From assembly GCA_016617855.1 (NCBI GenBank), contig JAECUM010009768.1, positions 32,765 to 96,764 of the forward strand: a stretch of DNA of 64,000 nt, read 5' to 3'. This document shows, one piece after another, positions 25,174 through 38,600 of the stretch (the first letter of the stretch is position 1; each line of letters opens with the position of its first letter). Under the pieces are notes generated by a model. The model was given only the letters and a program-made list of their open reading frames with translations, was not told the origin of the DNA and made no database searches. The translations under genes were made by a program, and so were the position numbers. This DNA comes from Megalonaias nervosa. Lineage: Eukaryota; Mollusca; Bivalvia; Unionida; Unionidae.

Positions 25174-27734
25174 TGCACGCGTGCATGCGTGCGTGCATAC
25201 CAGAGATATAACAGCTTGGTGCGAGGACATGTCCGGTGATTAAATAAATACTGCAAGGGATTACCCATTATCAAACTTCTATGGTCAAAAATGGTGCAAA
25301 ATTCCTATTCAGTTTCTGACAGTAACATTTTGTACTAAAATAAAATAAACTATAATAATTTTGTAAAAAACAATAAAAATTTCACGCAGCCATTTCATTC
25401 CTAACATTAATATGAAAAAACAAATGACTAAAACTATTTTGTCTCATCATCACTGCTGGCCTAACAAGAGTTATTATTCCAGGTGAGGATAAGGGGCTGT
25501 CCATTTAGTACATTTGAAAACTGCAATTTTTTACCCCCTCCCCCAGTTGCAGGGTGGACTTGTTTCTAACCCCTCCTCAGTGTGAATGTATACATTTGCT
25601 TAGTACCCCCATTCAAACAGTCAAATTTTCTGCATTTCAAATAAAAAGGGAGTTTCTTTACTAACATGGTCTCTATATTTGCATAATCAAGTCCAAGTTT
25701 TCAAGCAACAGATCTGATCATTCACTGTGTTTGATAATCTCACTAATTCCACACATTTTGGAGTTACATTTTTATTTTTCCATTATTTCTAAAAATATTA
25801 AAACTGTACATTGCAAATACTGGATGGAGATGACAGCTCTGACTGCCATGCATCATGCATCATCCATCCTGGAAACCAGAAAAGGGCACATGGGCTAATC
25901 TAGCTGCTTATAATTAACTTGTCAGTTATATATGTACTATTAAAAGAAAATAGTAGTGAAGACACTTCTCTCCCTTTTTGCAAAACTTGTATGGCCATAA
26001 TCAGACCCACTTAATATGCAACTGCAGTACATGGAATGATTGACTGCCCTCTCATTGGCCAATTGAAAATGATGTACTGCACTTGTTTATAACTTATCTT
26101 CTTGATGCTTTTCATTTTTGAAATTGGTAAGGAGCTACAGACAAATTGGAAAGTGTGCAAATACTATCAATTATTTCTTGTTGGCTATAGCAAATAGGTT
26201 TTATTGTAACTTTAATAAAGTTTTTGTTATTAGGTGTGTATGTACTGCTTGGTCTTATCCCCACCCACACATGTGTACATACAAAATGTACAGTACTCAA
26301 CAAAAAATTTAATCCAAAGCCAACATAAGATTCACACTGAAACTAACACACATTAACTATAAAATTACCACTAGTGCATTCATTATGAAAATTATTCAAG
26401 TGAATAAAACTTAGGCACGGAGTGTAAAGCAGCAACTATGTTATGTGCTATGTATATTTTGGAGATGATATTCATAGCAAAAAATGGTGTACTGTCCAAA
26501 TGTTTACTTCAACTTGCAACTGTGGTATCATTGTGCTTACATTTTTTGGAGAAAATGAGATGAATGGATACTAAGCAGAAAGTTGTAATAATCATCTACT
26601 TGTATACAACCCACAACTGACCACATTGTTAATAAATACTTGCATGGTTATGACCACAACCAATGAAAATAAGAACTTCCTATTAAAAATCTGAAATCAA
26701 TGAAAAACTCTTAACACATTTTGACTTAGATTACCAATAGTTACATTTTAATTAGGTATGGACAGTATCATTTATATGCAGAAATAACTGGAAGATTGGG
26801 TGAATAATGATCTATTACTAACCAACTCATTGGTTTCAAGATAATTTTCTCATTTTTGTTCTATAACTTTAACTTCCTTTCCATATATTGCCATTTATTA
26901 CAATAGTTCCAAGATTTCTTTTAAACTGTCACAGTAATTAAACAAAATGCAACTGAATCCATGAAACTAGCTCACTGAAACTGTAACATTAGATACTTCA
27001 TACAAACATACAACAGTAATGCCAATTGTATTATCCTCTGCACTTCTTCCATTGCAACTTTAAAGTGCCATCAATCAGATTTTTCCTCTGATAACCGTTA
27101 AATAGTCAATTTTTGTCAAGCTGTATTCCAAAACATCGGAATTATCTATTGGAACTGGACTTGGATTGAGTACATGTTGGAGTTAAAATATCCAACGAAG
27201 ACTCCATTACACACAAGCGTTCGTTTCTAACCCTTCAATCAATTAACTAACGCGAAATCTGCCCCACGCCAATTCTGTGTGTGTCTGTCATCTTGAGTTA
27301 TTGGATGAAGACAAATACGTGTTACAATGCCAATGTCTTTTGATCGACAGAAACGAGTCTATGACAACAGCGTTCGTAATGATTGAATAAACAGAATTTC
27401 ACTAGTCTCTTAACACTTTTTGATTAGCTTACTGAAAAAAATAACAGAACTTACCTCTAAGGCTGTCAATTATTTCTCAAGGCTTTGCTCTCTCAACCAA
27501 ATACCGACTTTTTCCCCCGTCGAAAACATGTTTCACCTCCATAACTGCCACAATACGGCTACATTCGGTTCTTTTCGCAGCGCGCATCGGATCCAATTGA
27601 TGCAAACCAAGTCTCACGAGACTAAAATTAATGTTGCAGAATTTACATTTTAATTTTATAAGGAGATTTAATTAAAAAATTTGCTAGTTTTCCTATGATT
27701 GAGAAAATAAAGACAGATTTTCACGTTGTTTGTG

Positions 27735-27830
27735 ATTAGTAAAACTACAAATGTAGATCACGTGGCAGGTTTTTCCGACCTATTTATAGCTGACCAATGA
27801 CAACGTTTCATAGTCTGTTGTCCGTTCGAA
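27735..27830 (-). promoter_or_regulatory. Promoter-like stretch (CCAAT, TATA, E-box)
   Basis: On the minus strand, GTCATTGGTC (inverted CCAAT box) is followed about 10 bp later by CTATAAATAGG (27780-27788), then CACGTG at about 27759-27764. The surrounding 27.2-27.95 kb is richer in CpG than its neighbours. No downstream coding exon is visible, so this may be a dead or captured promoter. Confidence 0.25.
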
Positions 27831-28103
27831 GGAAATAGGCCTTCTCTTGACAGGAACAAATACGGCGTGCACAACATAAAATACGAATTCAAAAAATGGG
27901 TATCTAAAGTGGAAGTTTTTTTATTATGTTTAGGTCGCACTTTTAAACAGACCTACAGAACCAGTTATACCAACCACCAATAGAAGCGATTTTATTGAAT
28001 AAACAACCTGGGGAAGAAGCAATTTTGAATCAAGACCACCCTGGGATAGATGTTTTTAAAAGTGCCGTCCCCGGGTCCCATGTATGTTTTAATGGAACAG
28101 CCC

Positions 28104-28727
28104 TAAACCTAACCTGATCTGTTTTTGTACTATGTTTCCACCACGTAGTGATTCAATAATACAAATCCATTGTCTCCTTCAAAAATTACTGAGCAGAAAT
28201 GAAAAATTTGTGAGAAACTTGCATATGAAATTAAGAATAAACAATGTATAACACTGTATTACTTTATTTTTTAAAAATTCAATGAATATGATTGGGCAAT
28301 TATCAAGATATGAGATTACATATAACAGGTAACAATTATTCAAGTGTGGTGCAAGAACTCCAACACTGCCATAATGAGATCATGTGACTTAAGTGGATTG
28401 TAAGCAAGTTCAATGGCTATACACAACTGGGTAAAATAAAATGGTGGACAACATCCTGTTTGAAATGGCAGCCAATTATTTCTTGTGTGTTATTCTTTCA
28501 ACAAGTTTAAGTAATGTTTATGAGGTAACAAGTCTGCATGGGGGTCATAGCATTGTGTACAACATGGTAAACTAGCATGCAACAAATAGCATACCCCTTC
28601 CACAGAATATCACAAGTCACAAACAGCACAGATATGCATCTCTTGCAATGACCAATGTTATCAGTAGACAAACAAATCAACACCAAAATGGTTAAAAATT
28701 TCAAGATTCAAAAAAAATATTGTGAAC
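28104..28727. other. No gene seen
   Basis: Unique AT-rich DNA between the 4.3-kb element and the repeats downstream of the perilipin gene. Confidence 0.5.
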
Positions 28728-28823
28728 CCCTATATTAGCAAAATAGTCACTGGGGGAAAAGAAATTATTAAGACCCCCTATATTAGCAAAATAGTCACTG
28801 GGGGAAAAGAAATTATTAAGACA
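28728..28823. repeat. 48-bp tandem duplication
   Basis: TATTAGCAAAATAGTCACTG and the rest of the 48-bp unit occur twice back to back and are essentially identical, so the duplication is recent. Confidence 0.9.
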
Positions 28824-28969
28824 TTTCTAAACACAATTTTTATTTAGAACAAACTCCTAACAGAATCTGGCTATATGATAAAGTTTAATTAATCCAGTGC
28901 TGAAATATTTAAGTCAAAATATGTATTCACTTTAACATTGAGATCATTGTGGGTATTTCATTTCCTTTA

Positions 28970-29126
28970 CAGAAACAAAATGACAAGGTATAAAATTGTC
29001 AGTTATGCTTGCAGAAACAAAATGACAAGGTATAAAATTGTCAGTTATGCTTGCAGAAACAAAATGACAAGGTATAAAATTGTCAGTTATGCTTGCAGAA
29101 ACAAAATGACAAGGTATAAAATTGTC
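28970..29126. repeat. 42-bp minisatellite, 3.7 identical copies
   Basis: Copies start at 28970, 29012, 29054 and 29096 (last one partial), without visible mismatches. The unit contains GACAAGGTATAAAATTGTC, whose ends GACAA/TTGTC can pair. Since 42 is a multiple of 3, both strands show artificial repeat ORFs. It begins 412 bp beyond the perilipin stop codon on that gene's strand. Confidence 0.95.
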
Positions 29127-29244
29127 AAATACAACCTCTACAATATACATGAAACATCACATTGTTCAGTATTTAATAATCTGAAAAACACCACAATGGA
29201 ATTTCTAAAGCTTCATTGTTATTTCCAAAATGAAAGATTCTATC

Positions 29245-29387
29245 TTTATTCGCACCAATAAAAGTCAAGTTTGGAGACAAATTTTGTTTAGTTTCTTCGG
29301 TTTTATTTTTCTTGTTCATCTAAATCAAATTTCGCCATAACTGTCTGCATCACCAGATATCAGATCTAATTACATAGTCTCTTTATT
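29245..29387 (-). terminator. Candidate poly(A) signals of the perilipin gene
   Basis: On the minus strand, AATAAA occurs at 29382-29387, 29302-29307 and 29245-29250, i.e. 150-290 bases past the stop codon. In AT-rich DNA such hexamers are common by chance, so the site used is uncertain. Confidence 0.35.
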
Positions 29388-29537
29388 CCAATTGATGCTT
29401 ATCAAATTCAGTCGAGTAATATTTCAAAAGCATAAAGAGCACAATTTTTAATGTAAACACTGCATTTAAAGAGAACAAGTCAGAATGTATAATAATCTCC
29501 ATTCAAAATTAAAGAAGCAGTGAGAACATTGCCCCTG

Positions 29538-29615
29538 TCATTCAGTTCTCCCAGAATTCAGTTCAACAGACTCCATTTCAATGGCTTCTTGTTTACCAGA
29601 CCAACCTGAAGGCAC
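29538..29615 (-). CDS. PLIN: Perilipin exon 10 (last coding exon)
   Basis: The acceptor is TTTTCCTCAG before 29615, and TGA is at 29538-29540. It encodes 25 residues (417-441), VPSGWSGKQEAIEM and onward, ending in Arg-Thr-Glu. The exon lies after a 7.5-kb intron, so its link to exon 9 rests on phase 0 at both sides, a good acceptor and similarity in position and composition to the hydrophilic tail of vertebrate PLIN2. A different terminal exon inside the intron cannot be excluded. Confidence 0.65.
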   Translation of the reverse strand: MPSGWSGKQEAIEMESVELNSGRTE

Positions 29616-32600
29616 CTGAGGAAAAGAGAAAATAGGGACAGTCTTAGAGAGTAGAAAAACTTAAAGAGATGTGAAGATTGAGTTATTCAAGAGAATAAAG
29701 TCAGTTTTATATTGTTCACATGGGCCAAAATAATTGGAACAACTACCTCGAACCGCCATGTCTAATCTAGTTATCTATCATTTCCATTGATCTCTTGTAA
29801 AAGTTTGCTACATGATTTTAATTGGGCAATTATCAAATACAGGAAATTTTATATTCCTACTGAAAATGTCTGGTTTTCACCATAATTTTTACAATTCCAC
29901 GAAATGACTTGTCTCAGTTTTTAAAAAAGGATTACTTAATTCCTTTCATGAGGAGATTGTAATGCATTAATAACACTGCTGCATTTGGCAATAAAGTCTT
30001 GATAAAACAGGCCCTCATTCAATTATGGTCATTTTATGGGGTGCTAAATATGACTTCTTGCTGGGGTTTTATCTGAATCACCTTGACCTTTTCTCAGCCC
30101 AAAATGAACAGGGTCCTTTCTTACCCCAAGTACAAGCCATCCACAATGTTTGGCAACTGTAGATGGTGGATAACTGTGGGAATGAAAATGGTAACCAAGG
30201 GACAGTAGACAACCTCAGAATAATCTGCTAAACCTTGTGATTGGTGTAGATCAAATTAACAGTTGTTCAAGGTTGTACTAAGATGCCCAACGAATAACTT
30301 GATATTTTCTACCTCTGTGAAACAAATGCAACATCCAAATACAAAATATTGTTGTATTTATGCCAAATAAACACATAAAATAGTTTTCCGTAGGTTGATA
30401 GTTCTTCCTCCATCAAAATATACTGGCTATCGTGTATAACCTATTATGTGCTGAAATGTGCTGTTAAATTTCACAGGGCCCTGGTGACCAACTGGTTTAA
30501 GTGGTGACCAAGTGCTTTAAGGTGCTTGCCTTCACAGACCACTTGCATCTCACATATGTCCACATGGGTTTGAGTCATGGCTTGAACAATGTAAGTATGT
30601 GAGAAAGCTTGCCAGTAGCTTCCAATGAGTCGGTGGTTCTGTCCCCGGGTGTTCCCAGGTGCCTGATCCATCATGTACAGCCTATCATGTACCTAATGAA
30701 ATATGGCGTTAAACCCACAAAACAAAATTAAACTCCACAAAACCGAACCATACCTGTAAATACAGACTCATTTCTGTTGAAACCCTGCCTTTTTATGTGT
30801 CTAGTCAAAACTTTTAACTCGAGTTAATCTAAGATATAGACGTATGAAGTGATGGATAGACATGCACACAGATACTAAAGTGATCACCATGTCCAACATC
30901 ATTCAGTTGTACTCAACAAAAATGAATATATCAACCTCTTGGTGGTTCATGTAGAAACCAATATTTTCTCAGTTCAAAAGTATCACCACTAAAAAGGTCT
31001 TAAAGTTCATAAAGGATGGATACAAAATATCAAAGTTTATCCTATCAAAGCATTCATGAGAGTACGGGAGCCTATTGCAATAAAAGATTTAATAAAAGGT
31101 ACACAAAACATTCATCAAAAAAGATTTTGGACTGGGATAAATATGATGCAGAATTTGTCTGTGGTTACATTATTTACAGTCAAAACTTGACAGCTAACAC
31201 ATATGCTTAACTGATCACAAGGTCTTCATGCCAGGATGCAGTCTGTCAAGGTCTATTGTGTGGCTATGGTTTTTCTATTTATAGTAATGACGGCCATATG
31301 TGATGGCTGATCTGTATTATTTGTACAAACTTGGAAGGTCTTGCAAAATGCTTTGTCAAATTTGGCCAAATTCTGTTCAGCAGCTTCTGAGAAGAACTCA
31401 GATTTTTTAATATTAAACAACAGTGGCCATATCTGATGGCAAAGTGCCATCACCTGTACAAACAGTATTCACACTACGATGCTTTATGGTCGAGAGTGGT
31501 TCAGTCGTTTTTGAGAAGCTGAAAATATCAAAAACAGTGCTAAATGAGGCACCTGCAACATTTTGATATGCATGCCCTAACAAACAGGCTACAAAGTTTG
31601 ATCAAATCTGGCTTTGTTATATCGACAAGTCGAAAATAAGTTTTCAACCTGGATTCTTGGGTAGCTGCACCATTGCAATTAAATCACCAACTTTGACCTT
31701 TTTGCCAGCTGAGATAAATATTGTGAAGTGAAATGTCAGGGACACTTACAATGTGTTCTAATTAATTTCTAACAAAATAGTTTTTCAGTCACTGATGTTA
31801 CTTCAAAAGCATAAAAATACAGGTCTAAAATCATGCAAAGATCCTCAGAACAAAATATATTCTCAATTTTTTAATCTCCATTTCTGGGATGTAACATTCA
31901 TGTAGAAAGTGTTGCAACTCAAAAATCAAAACCATTATATGCCAAAATATTCAAGTTCCTGACTATGACTATGCCAAAAATTCAAATTCCTGAATATGTT
32001 CAACCATCAGTTTGAATGATATTTGCATACTGGACACAAGTTGTAAAATCAGATATTCCTAATGATGCGAATTGGTTTGGTATCAGAATCTTAGATCTTG
32101 GAATCAAAGACATTGAAAGCAAATGGAAAATGGCTGACATTTAGGCCATGTTTACTGTATTTAGCTATTAAACACATGAAATAACTTAATTTCTTATTAC
32201 AGTACTCCATTATTGCACCCTTCATTATCACACTTCCTTTTAATGGATCCTATTTTCTTATGTAGTGATCAAGCAATGTTACTTCACTATAAGGTTGTAT
32301 ACTCCATGGTTCCCATGGACAGAGTTGTGTATAAGGCCAAGATGCAACTTGCACTCGTGTCTACAATACCTAGTTTTGACTCCATCCTTAAAACTCAGAT
32401 ATTTACATGTAAAAACATTCTGTCATTGGTCTAGGGATGATTTCATAATATTATCACAGGAAAAAGAGAAAATAGCTGTTGAACTTTCAATACAAGTGAA
32501 ATGGTTTACATTAGATAAGATGTAAAATGTCCAAAAAGAAGGAAGACTCCCCCGAAGGAACTGATGCTCTACAACCAGTACAGCTAAAAGTCCTTGCCTT

Positions 32601-35600
32601 CAAAGCAAATGGACATCTAAAAAATACATGTCATTCATATCAGTAAATAACAAAGGCACCGGGTAACAAAGATGTGACAATCACACCTCCTTCATAAATG
32701 GTATTTTTGAATCATGGGTTGCTGGTTCAATGTAATTAAAGCTTGAAAAGAAGCAATTTTGTACTTTTTTTTTGGACATTTTAGAAGTGTCCTTTAACAA
32801 TTATACTCTAACTGTATATTGACTAAACAAGTACAGCTTGAAGTAAACCTCTCTTGTTCATTTTGAATTATAACTTGTGAAAATGTCTCTTTCAACACAT
32901 AGTTACAAGAGCATCTGCATGTCAATGAAAAACAACAAGAAATCTCAATTAAAAAAAATTGATGACTATGGCCAATTTCTTTCTATCTAAATAAAAGACC
33001 AATTTTATCAGTCATTAAGTTATTGAACAAAGTCATTTCCACACAAATGTGAGCTTTATGATTCACTGTGTGATACGTGTCTATGTATGCTGACATTTTC
33101 ATCTGATTATAAAGCGCACTGGTTTAGCAAGTTTTTTCTTTTGAAAATTTAATTAACATTATATACAAGTTCTACTAGTAGTCATACCAGTATAAACTTT
33201 CCTAGATGCATGTCCAACATTACTTACAGTATCAAGCACAAACATTTTGAAAAATAAATTTGGATATAGTAATTTTTGGCTATTACATTCTAAAATCTCC
33301 GTCATCTCTGAAATGTTACATTCTTTATTGCAGGTATATCTAGCATAACTTTCTAGGTATTAAACAGGGCAAGTTATTTATACAACCAGCATTGCCCTCT
33401 GTATCTGTTCCTGTCCCTAGCAACTAGGCACTAATTTGTTGTTGTTGTTGTAGTTGTAGGGTTTAACGCCATTTTTCAGCACAAGATAGACTATACATGG
33501 CGACCAGTATTAATGGAGGAAGAACCGGGGAAAACCCCGGAAAGAACCACCGACCCATGAGAAGCTACTGGCAAGCTTTCTCACATACCCACATTGACCG
33601 AACCCAAGACTTGAACCCATGCAGACGAAGGTGAGACTGCAGTGATCCACAACAGTGAGCGCTTTAGACCACTCAGCCACTCAGGGACCTGGCACTAATT
33701 TGTAACTTGGAAACTGAACATCTCGCGCTTCTCAAGTAAATGAGCTTCCTTGGCAGCACAAGGAGAGTTAATATGTGCGGTCAGCATGAATTCCTGGGTC
33801 TACCCTGCCCCTGATGTCACAACTTTGAAAACCAGTGAAATCCTAACCCCTCCACCACCACCCACCCTGAAAGCTGCAGTGGTTCAGTAGTGCAGGTGGT
33901 TGACTTGCGACCAGAATGTTGCAGGTTCAATTCCCACCATTTGATTCACCTCAATACTCATAAATATACAGGGATCTTGCTCACAATCCAATTTATCCGA
34001 GATCTTGATACAAGCTTAGAGAGCAATTTGTTGACAAGTGTACCTTCAGGGGATATCTATAACATTTACAATGAAACAAGAGGACCACGTACGCCTGATG
34101 TCACTCGTTCTGATGGACATTTAATTGCCAAATGCAACAGCAGTTGTTAAAAAAATCTGGATCAGTAAGATGCTTTCTGTTGAAAATTATTTGAATATTG
34201 TTCATTGTAGATGTTATGTTTCAAGGTTTCTCTACTTTTGATATCTCCAGCCACATTTGATGGCATATCAGCATCATTTGTCCCCTATGCCAAGATTCTT
34301 TGCATCAAAGTTGGTCTAGTTCTGTTCAGCATAGTTTTTTTTACTTATAAATTCTGGTACATGCTTTTCTACTTGGTAATAACAACCCTATTTGATGGCA
34401 TCATTTGCATACATCTGAAAGGCATTCAAGCCATGACATTCTGTCGAATTTAATCAAAGTCAGTTTATATTTTTTATTAGTTAATGAAGGTTCTTCTGTT
34501 GTTAGCAACAGCAGCCATATTGGCCAACAGTTTTACATCCTTTGTACAAACTAAATATCCAATCATGCCAGAATGATTTCTGTAAAATCTGGTCAAATTC
34601 TACTTAGTGGTTTTTGAAGAGTCATTTAAAACATTTCCATTTTTCATAATGCTAGCTAAATGTGATGTCAAATCAGCATAATTTGTATAAATCTGAAAGC
34701 CCTCAATGTTAAATTTCTACTGAACAGATTCTAAGATGTAGTCATTTAAAGCTGCTTATTTTTATTGTAATGGTGGCTGTATCTGACAGTAATTTGGCAT
34801 CATTTGTAGAATTATAAAAGTCCTTTGGGGGCCCTGAGTGGCCGAGTGGTCTACAACAGCTACAACATAAAAGTCCTTTATTCCAGAATGCTTTCTGCAA
34901 AGTTTTATCAAAATTCTTTTAAGCAGATTTTCAGCAGATGTTATTTAATGTTTTTCTATTTATGCAATGGCAGCCATATTTGATGGTGGATCATCATCAT
35001 TTGTACAAATATAAGAGCATTTCAGTCAGGATGTAATTTGTTTAATTGCTGCTCAGCAATTTAGGAGGATTAGTTTAAATATTTTTCTATTTTTAGTAAT
35101 TGTGAAGAAATCTGATACCTGTTGGCATCATTATGTACAAAACAAAGAACTTCATGCCAGGATTCTCTCTGTTAAGTTTGGTTATAACGAGTTGACAGAT
35201 TTTTAAGAAGCTAAAATAACAGCATTTATTAAGATTTACATGGTTTTAAACTGACTTTAAACTACTTCTCAAAATATTATAATATTGTTGAATGAATAAA
35301 AGCTTTTATCTCTATCACTGAAACTTTCTAAATGAAAATTTTGTAATATTTAAGTAGACTGCTACACAATGCACTCATTATGATTAAAAAAAAAAATAAA
35401 TAAAAAACTTGGGTTAAAAATTAGATCTGTGAATACCGATTAAAATAATAGCTCATTTTACAACTATGTCATTTTAAAACTTTTGAGATGTGAAATAAAC
35501 AAAAGAAAATCAGCCAAACAACAGCCAAGAAAATGACAGCCTGAACCATCCACAAAAACAGCATTAGCATTTGTTAGAAAAGCTATACAAATATCAGCAA

Positions 35601-38600
35601 CAAAACACCACGATTTTCCATTAGTGAAGCAGTACTAGAACACATGATGGTCAATAAAGACCTACACAAATTACAAACTAAAGCTTTATTCTTTCCTGTT
35701 CAGCATGCCACTGCAATTGATCTTATGAAAATAAACAGGCTGAGCAAAACTAATTTGCAGACAGAAAAAGTGACTAGATGCATACAACTGATTGAATGGT
35801 ACCTGAATTTTAGATGGGGGCATGGTTTAACAAAACAATTTGATAATGACCATGCATACTCCCTCACAAGTAGAGTCAAACAGCAAATATAGACCCTAAT
35901 CTGCCACTGCACAATGCACTGGTAGATCAGGGTCTATGTTGCTTGTTCTACTGACCACTACTAACAAACATTATGTGACAGCAGATCTCGGTCTCTAGTT
36001 TGTAGATGGACTTGACTGATAATCAAACATGTGATGTCAGATAATCTGAAGAATTTTAACAGCATGGAATTTATCTTAATCTTTGGACAGATTGTAACAA
36101 TATCACCCTGAAATTAAACTTCTAGCTTTCAATGGACATAAGAATACATCAAACATTTTACAAATGTGTTTCAATTAAATTAGTTTTTTCACAGTGGAAC
36201 CAGAATTAAACTTACTAAATTTTGCCTTCTGGCAAAATGTATACCCATTCTACTCCTACCATCTTAAGTTTTTATGTAAGTTTCATTTCTATACAATTTC
36301 CCTCCTATGAGGCATTGAAAAAGGCTATGCCACATATACTAATACCAAATAGTGGGTGGATTATGGTGGGGAAATTTAACCGACTTAGCATCAAGTATGT
36401 GGTCTAATCACAAGACTGAAAAAATAACTTCCTTAAAAATCATACATGTTGAAGGATAGCAAGTTAAATGCAGATGCTCTAACAGAATCACAAATCTATA
36501 TACAAGAAGTGCAGTTAGTTGCATGCATTGTGTTAGTATGTATTGTTAAGATCTACTGAAACAAATTGTTTTAAAAGAATCTTTACATGACTGGACTTCT
36601 TTTTACAGCTTTAATACATGCAGCATTATTGACCTGAACAACTTTAATTGTCCTTGCCAACTGTCATTTAAGTAATTGCTTCTGATATAATTAAAATTTT
36701 CTAAACTTAGTTATCTCACTCAATTTGACAACTTGCTTTTAACACAATTCAAATCAAGTGCACAACTCAGTTACTGATTCCTTATAACAAGGGCTGTATG
36801 GAATGTGGTGTCTTTGATGTACCTCTTGCTTGGATATGCTTAAATTGTGGTGTCTTGACTGTACCTCTTGCTATGATATGCTTTAATATGTTTGGTTGCT
36901 TTTATGTGGTGTCTTGACTGTACCTCTTAGGAAATGTTTTATTGTGTCTTGGCTGTACTTCATGCTAGGATATGCTTTCATGCGTCTTGGTTGTACCTCT
37001 TGCTATGTTATGTTTTAATGTGGTGTCTTGATTGTTACTCTTGCTAGGATATGCTTTAATTATGTCTAGTCTGCATAAAACTTCCAGGGGGCCAACTAAA
37101 CCTGTCTAAAGAGTGGTTAGGGTACATATGATTCAGACTAATAGAGCATTAAATAGCAATACATACCATCCAATTCAGTGAAGACTGAGCCAGCATATCA
37201 CTGAGGAAGCTGAGAGTCTCTTGCAGGTAACTCAACTTTTCTTTGGTCTGTTGCAGAACCCAGGATGGAATATCTTCAAAGCTGGATGCCTGATTTGAAA
37301 TGTTACTATCAGTTTAAAGTAATTAAATCTAACATTTACACCTGAATAAATAAGTTTTCGCTTCTGACAAATTTTTGTTTCTGTAAATAAACAAAATGTC
37401 TATAGACAAATATAAGGATTCTTTTTGTTAAGGCAAAAATGTCTTTAGTCACACATGCAGCCTGAGGCAGATGGTTCTAAAAACATACAAAATAGTTTCT
37501 GTTTTAGGCCCAGGTCATATTAAAGACATTTTTCGGATAAAGAAGAGCTAAACTTAGCAAGGATTAATTAAAATTTTCTGGAAACAGCAACATCTGAATG
37601 AAATAACTAGTTTGTAGTGTGCAAGACCTTAAGCAGATCCATTTAGATCACCTGTTTATTTTGTGATCATACACAAAAGCCAAGAGGCTGTACTCCATAA
37701 ACATTTTATTTTCTGTTTAGGCTTTCAACAGAATGCATGTAAAATTCTACCTAATGTTGCATCTCTGCAGGAAAAAGGAGAGAAAAAATATTGATTTTCT
37801 CCATGACTATATGAGGATGCAATAACACTTGACCAGCTAAATTAGACTCAACTAATAAATCTTGTTTCAAAGAGGTTGGCTATAAACTGGATTGATAGCT
37901 TTCAGTCCTTTTGACAGTGTGTTAACTTACATTTTTGAAGGACTTGTAGAGGTCTAAAGAGAACTGTCTGGCTTGGTTTAATTTGTCCTTCAGAGCTGCT
38001 GGCTGCATGGACTCGGGCAAGTATCCTGTTACTTTGGTAACATTGGTTTTCAAAACTTTAGTGAGGCGTCTGGCGACAGCAATTGTTTGTCCTTCCAGAG
38101 TCTGCATAAAGATAAAGATCCAGACATAAATTAAAAATAAAATACAAACAAAACATTTAGAACATTCAGGTACCCGTTTTAATTATTGGTAATAAAACTC
38201 AAGTGAAAGGAATAACACTCATATTATAGTCTGAATAGGCATTAAACAAATCACCCATCTTTGTGCATTTCCTTCATAATATCATGATGCAACTGTACAA
38301 CTAGACAAGTGATCCATGAAATCAAATGTCTCATCTTCATCCATATGCTTGTCAGTATAACCCCGGTTTTTGACAAATTTTCACAAAACATTGTTGATCA
38401 TAATGATTAAGTTCGTGAGCAAGGCAAGATGTTACTTCTCACATATCAGCTCATGAACTTTAGACCTATTGTAATACTTGTCCTATATTTTCAGTTGAAT
38501 ACAGCAACTGATTTTGAAGATGACTTATCAAAAATATTAATATACAATCTGAATATGATCCACAATCATGAAAAATGCTTTCTACTGATGCAGGTGAAAC

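Larger units (their letters stand above)
23777..28103. mobile_element. 4.3-kb element with long TIRs and TAA target duplication (PIF/Harbinger-like ends)
   Basis: The left end GGGCTGTTCCATTAAAACGT, continuing ACATGGGACC, mirrors the right end, whose reverse complement begins GGGCTGTTCCATTAAAACAT. Similarity extends about 45 bp at high identity and further at lower identity. TAA flanks both ends (23774-23776 and 28104-28106). A TAA duplication with a GGGC-type terminus is the usual PIF/Harbinger pattern, which I infer here. No transposase ORF is visible, so it is non-autonomous or has captured other DNA. A SINE-B (24105-24320), a two-copy repeat (24785-24940), (GT)n (25142-25170) and a promoter-like stretch at 27735-27830 lie inside. 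The 185-bp MITE at 39132-40444 has the same ends. Confidence 0.6.

Noticed and set aside
28938..29261. 107-aa frame with a 14-residue repeat
   Set aside because: It exists because the minisatellite unit is 42 bp, divisible by three; the opposite strand is open as well.
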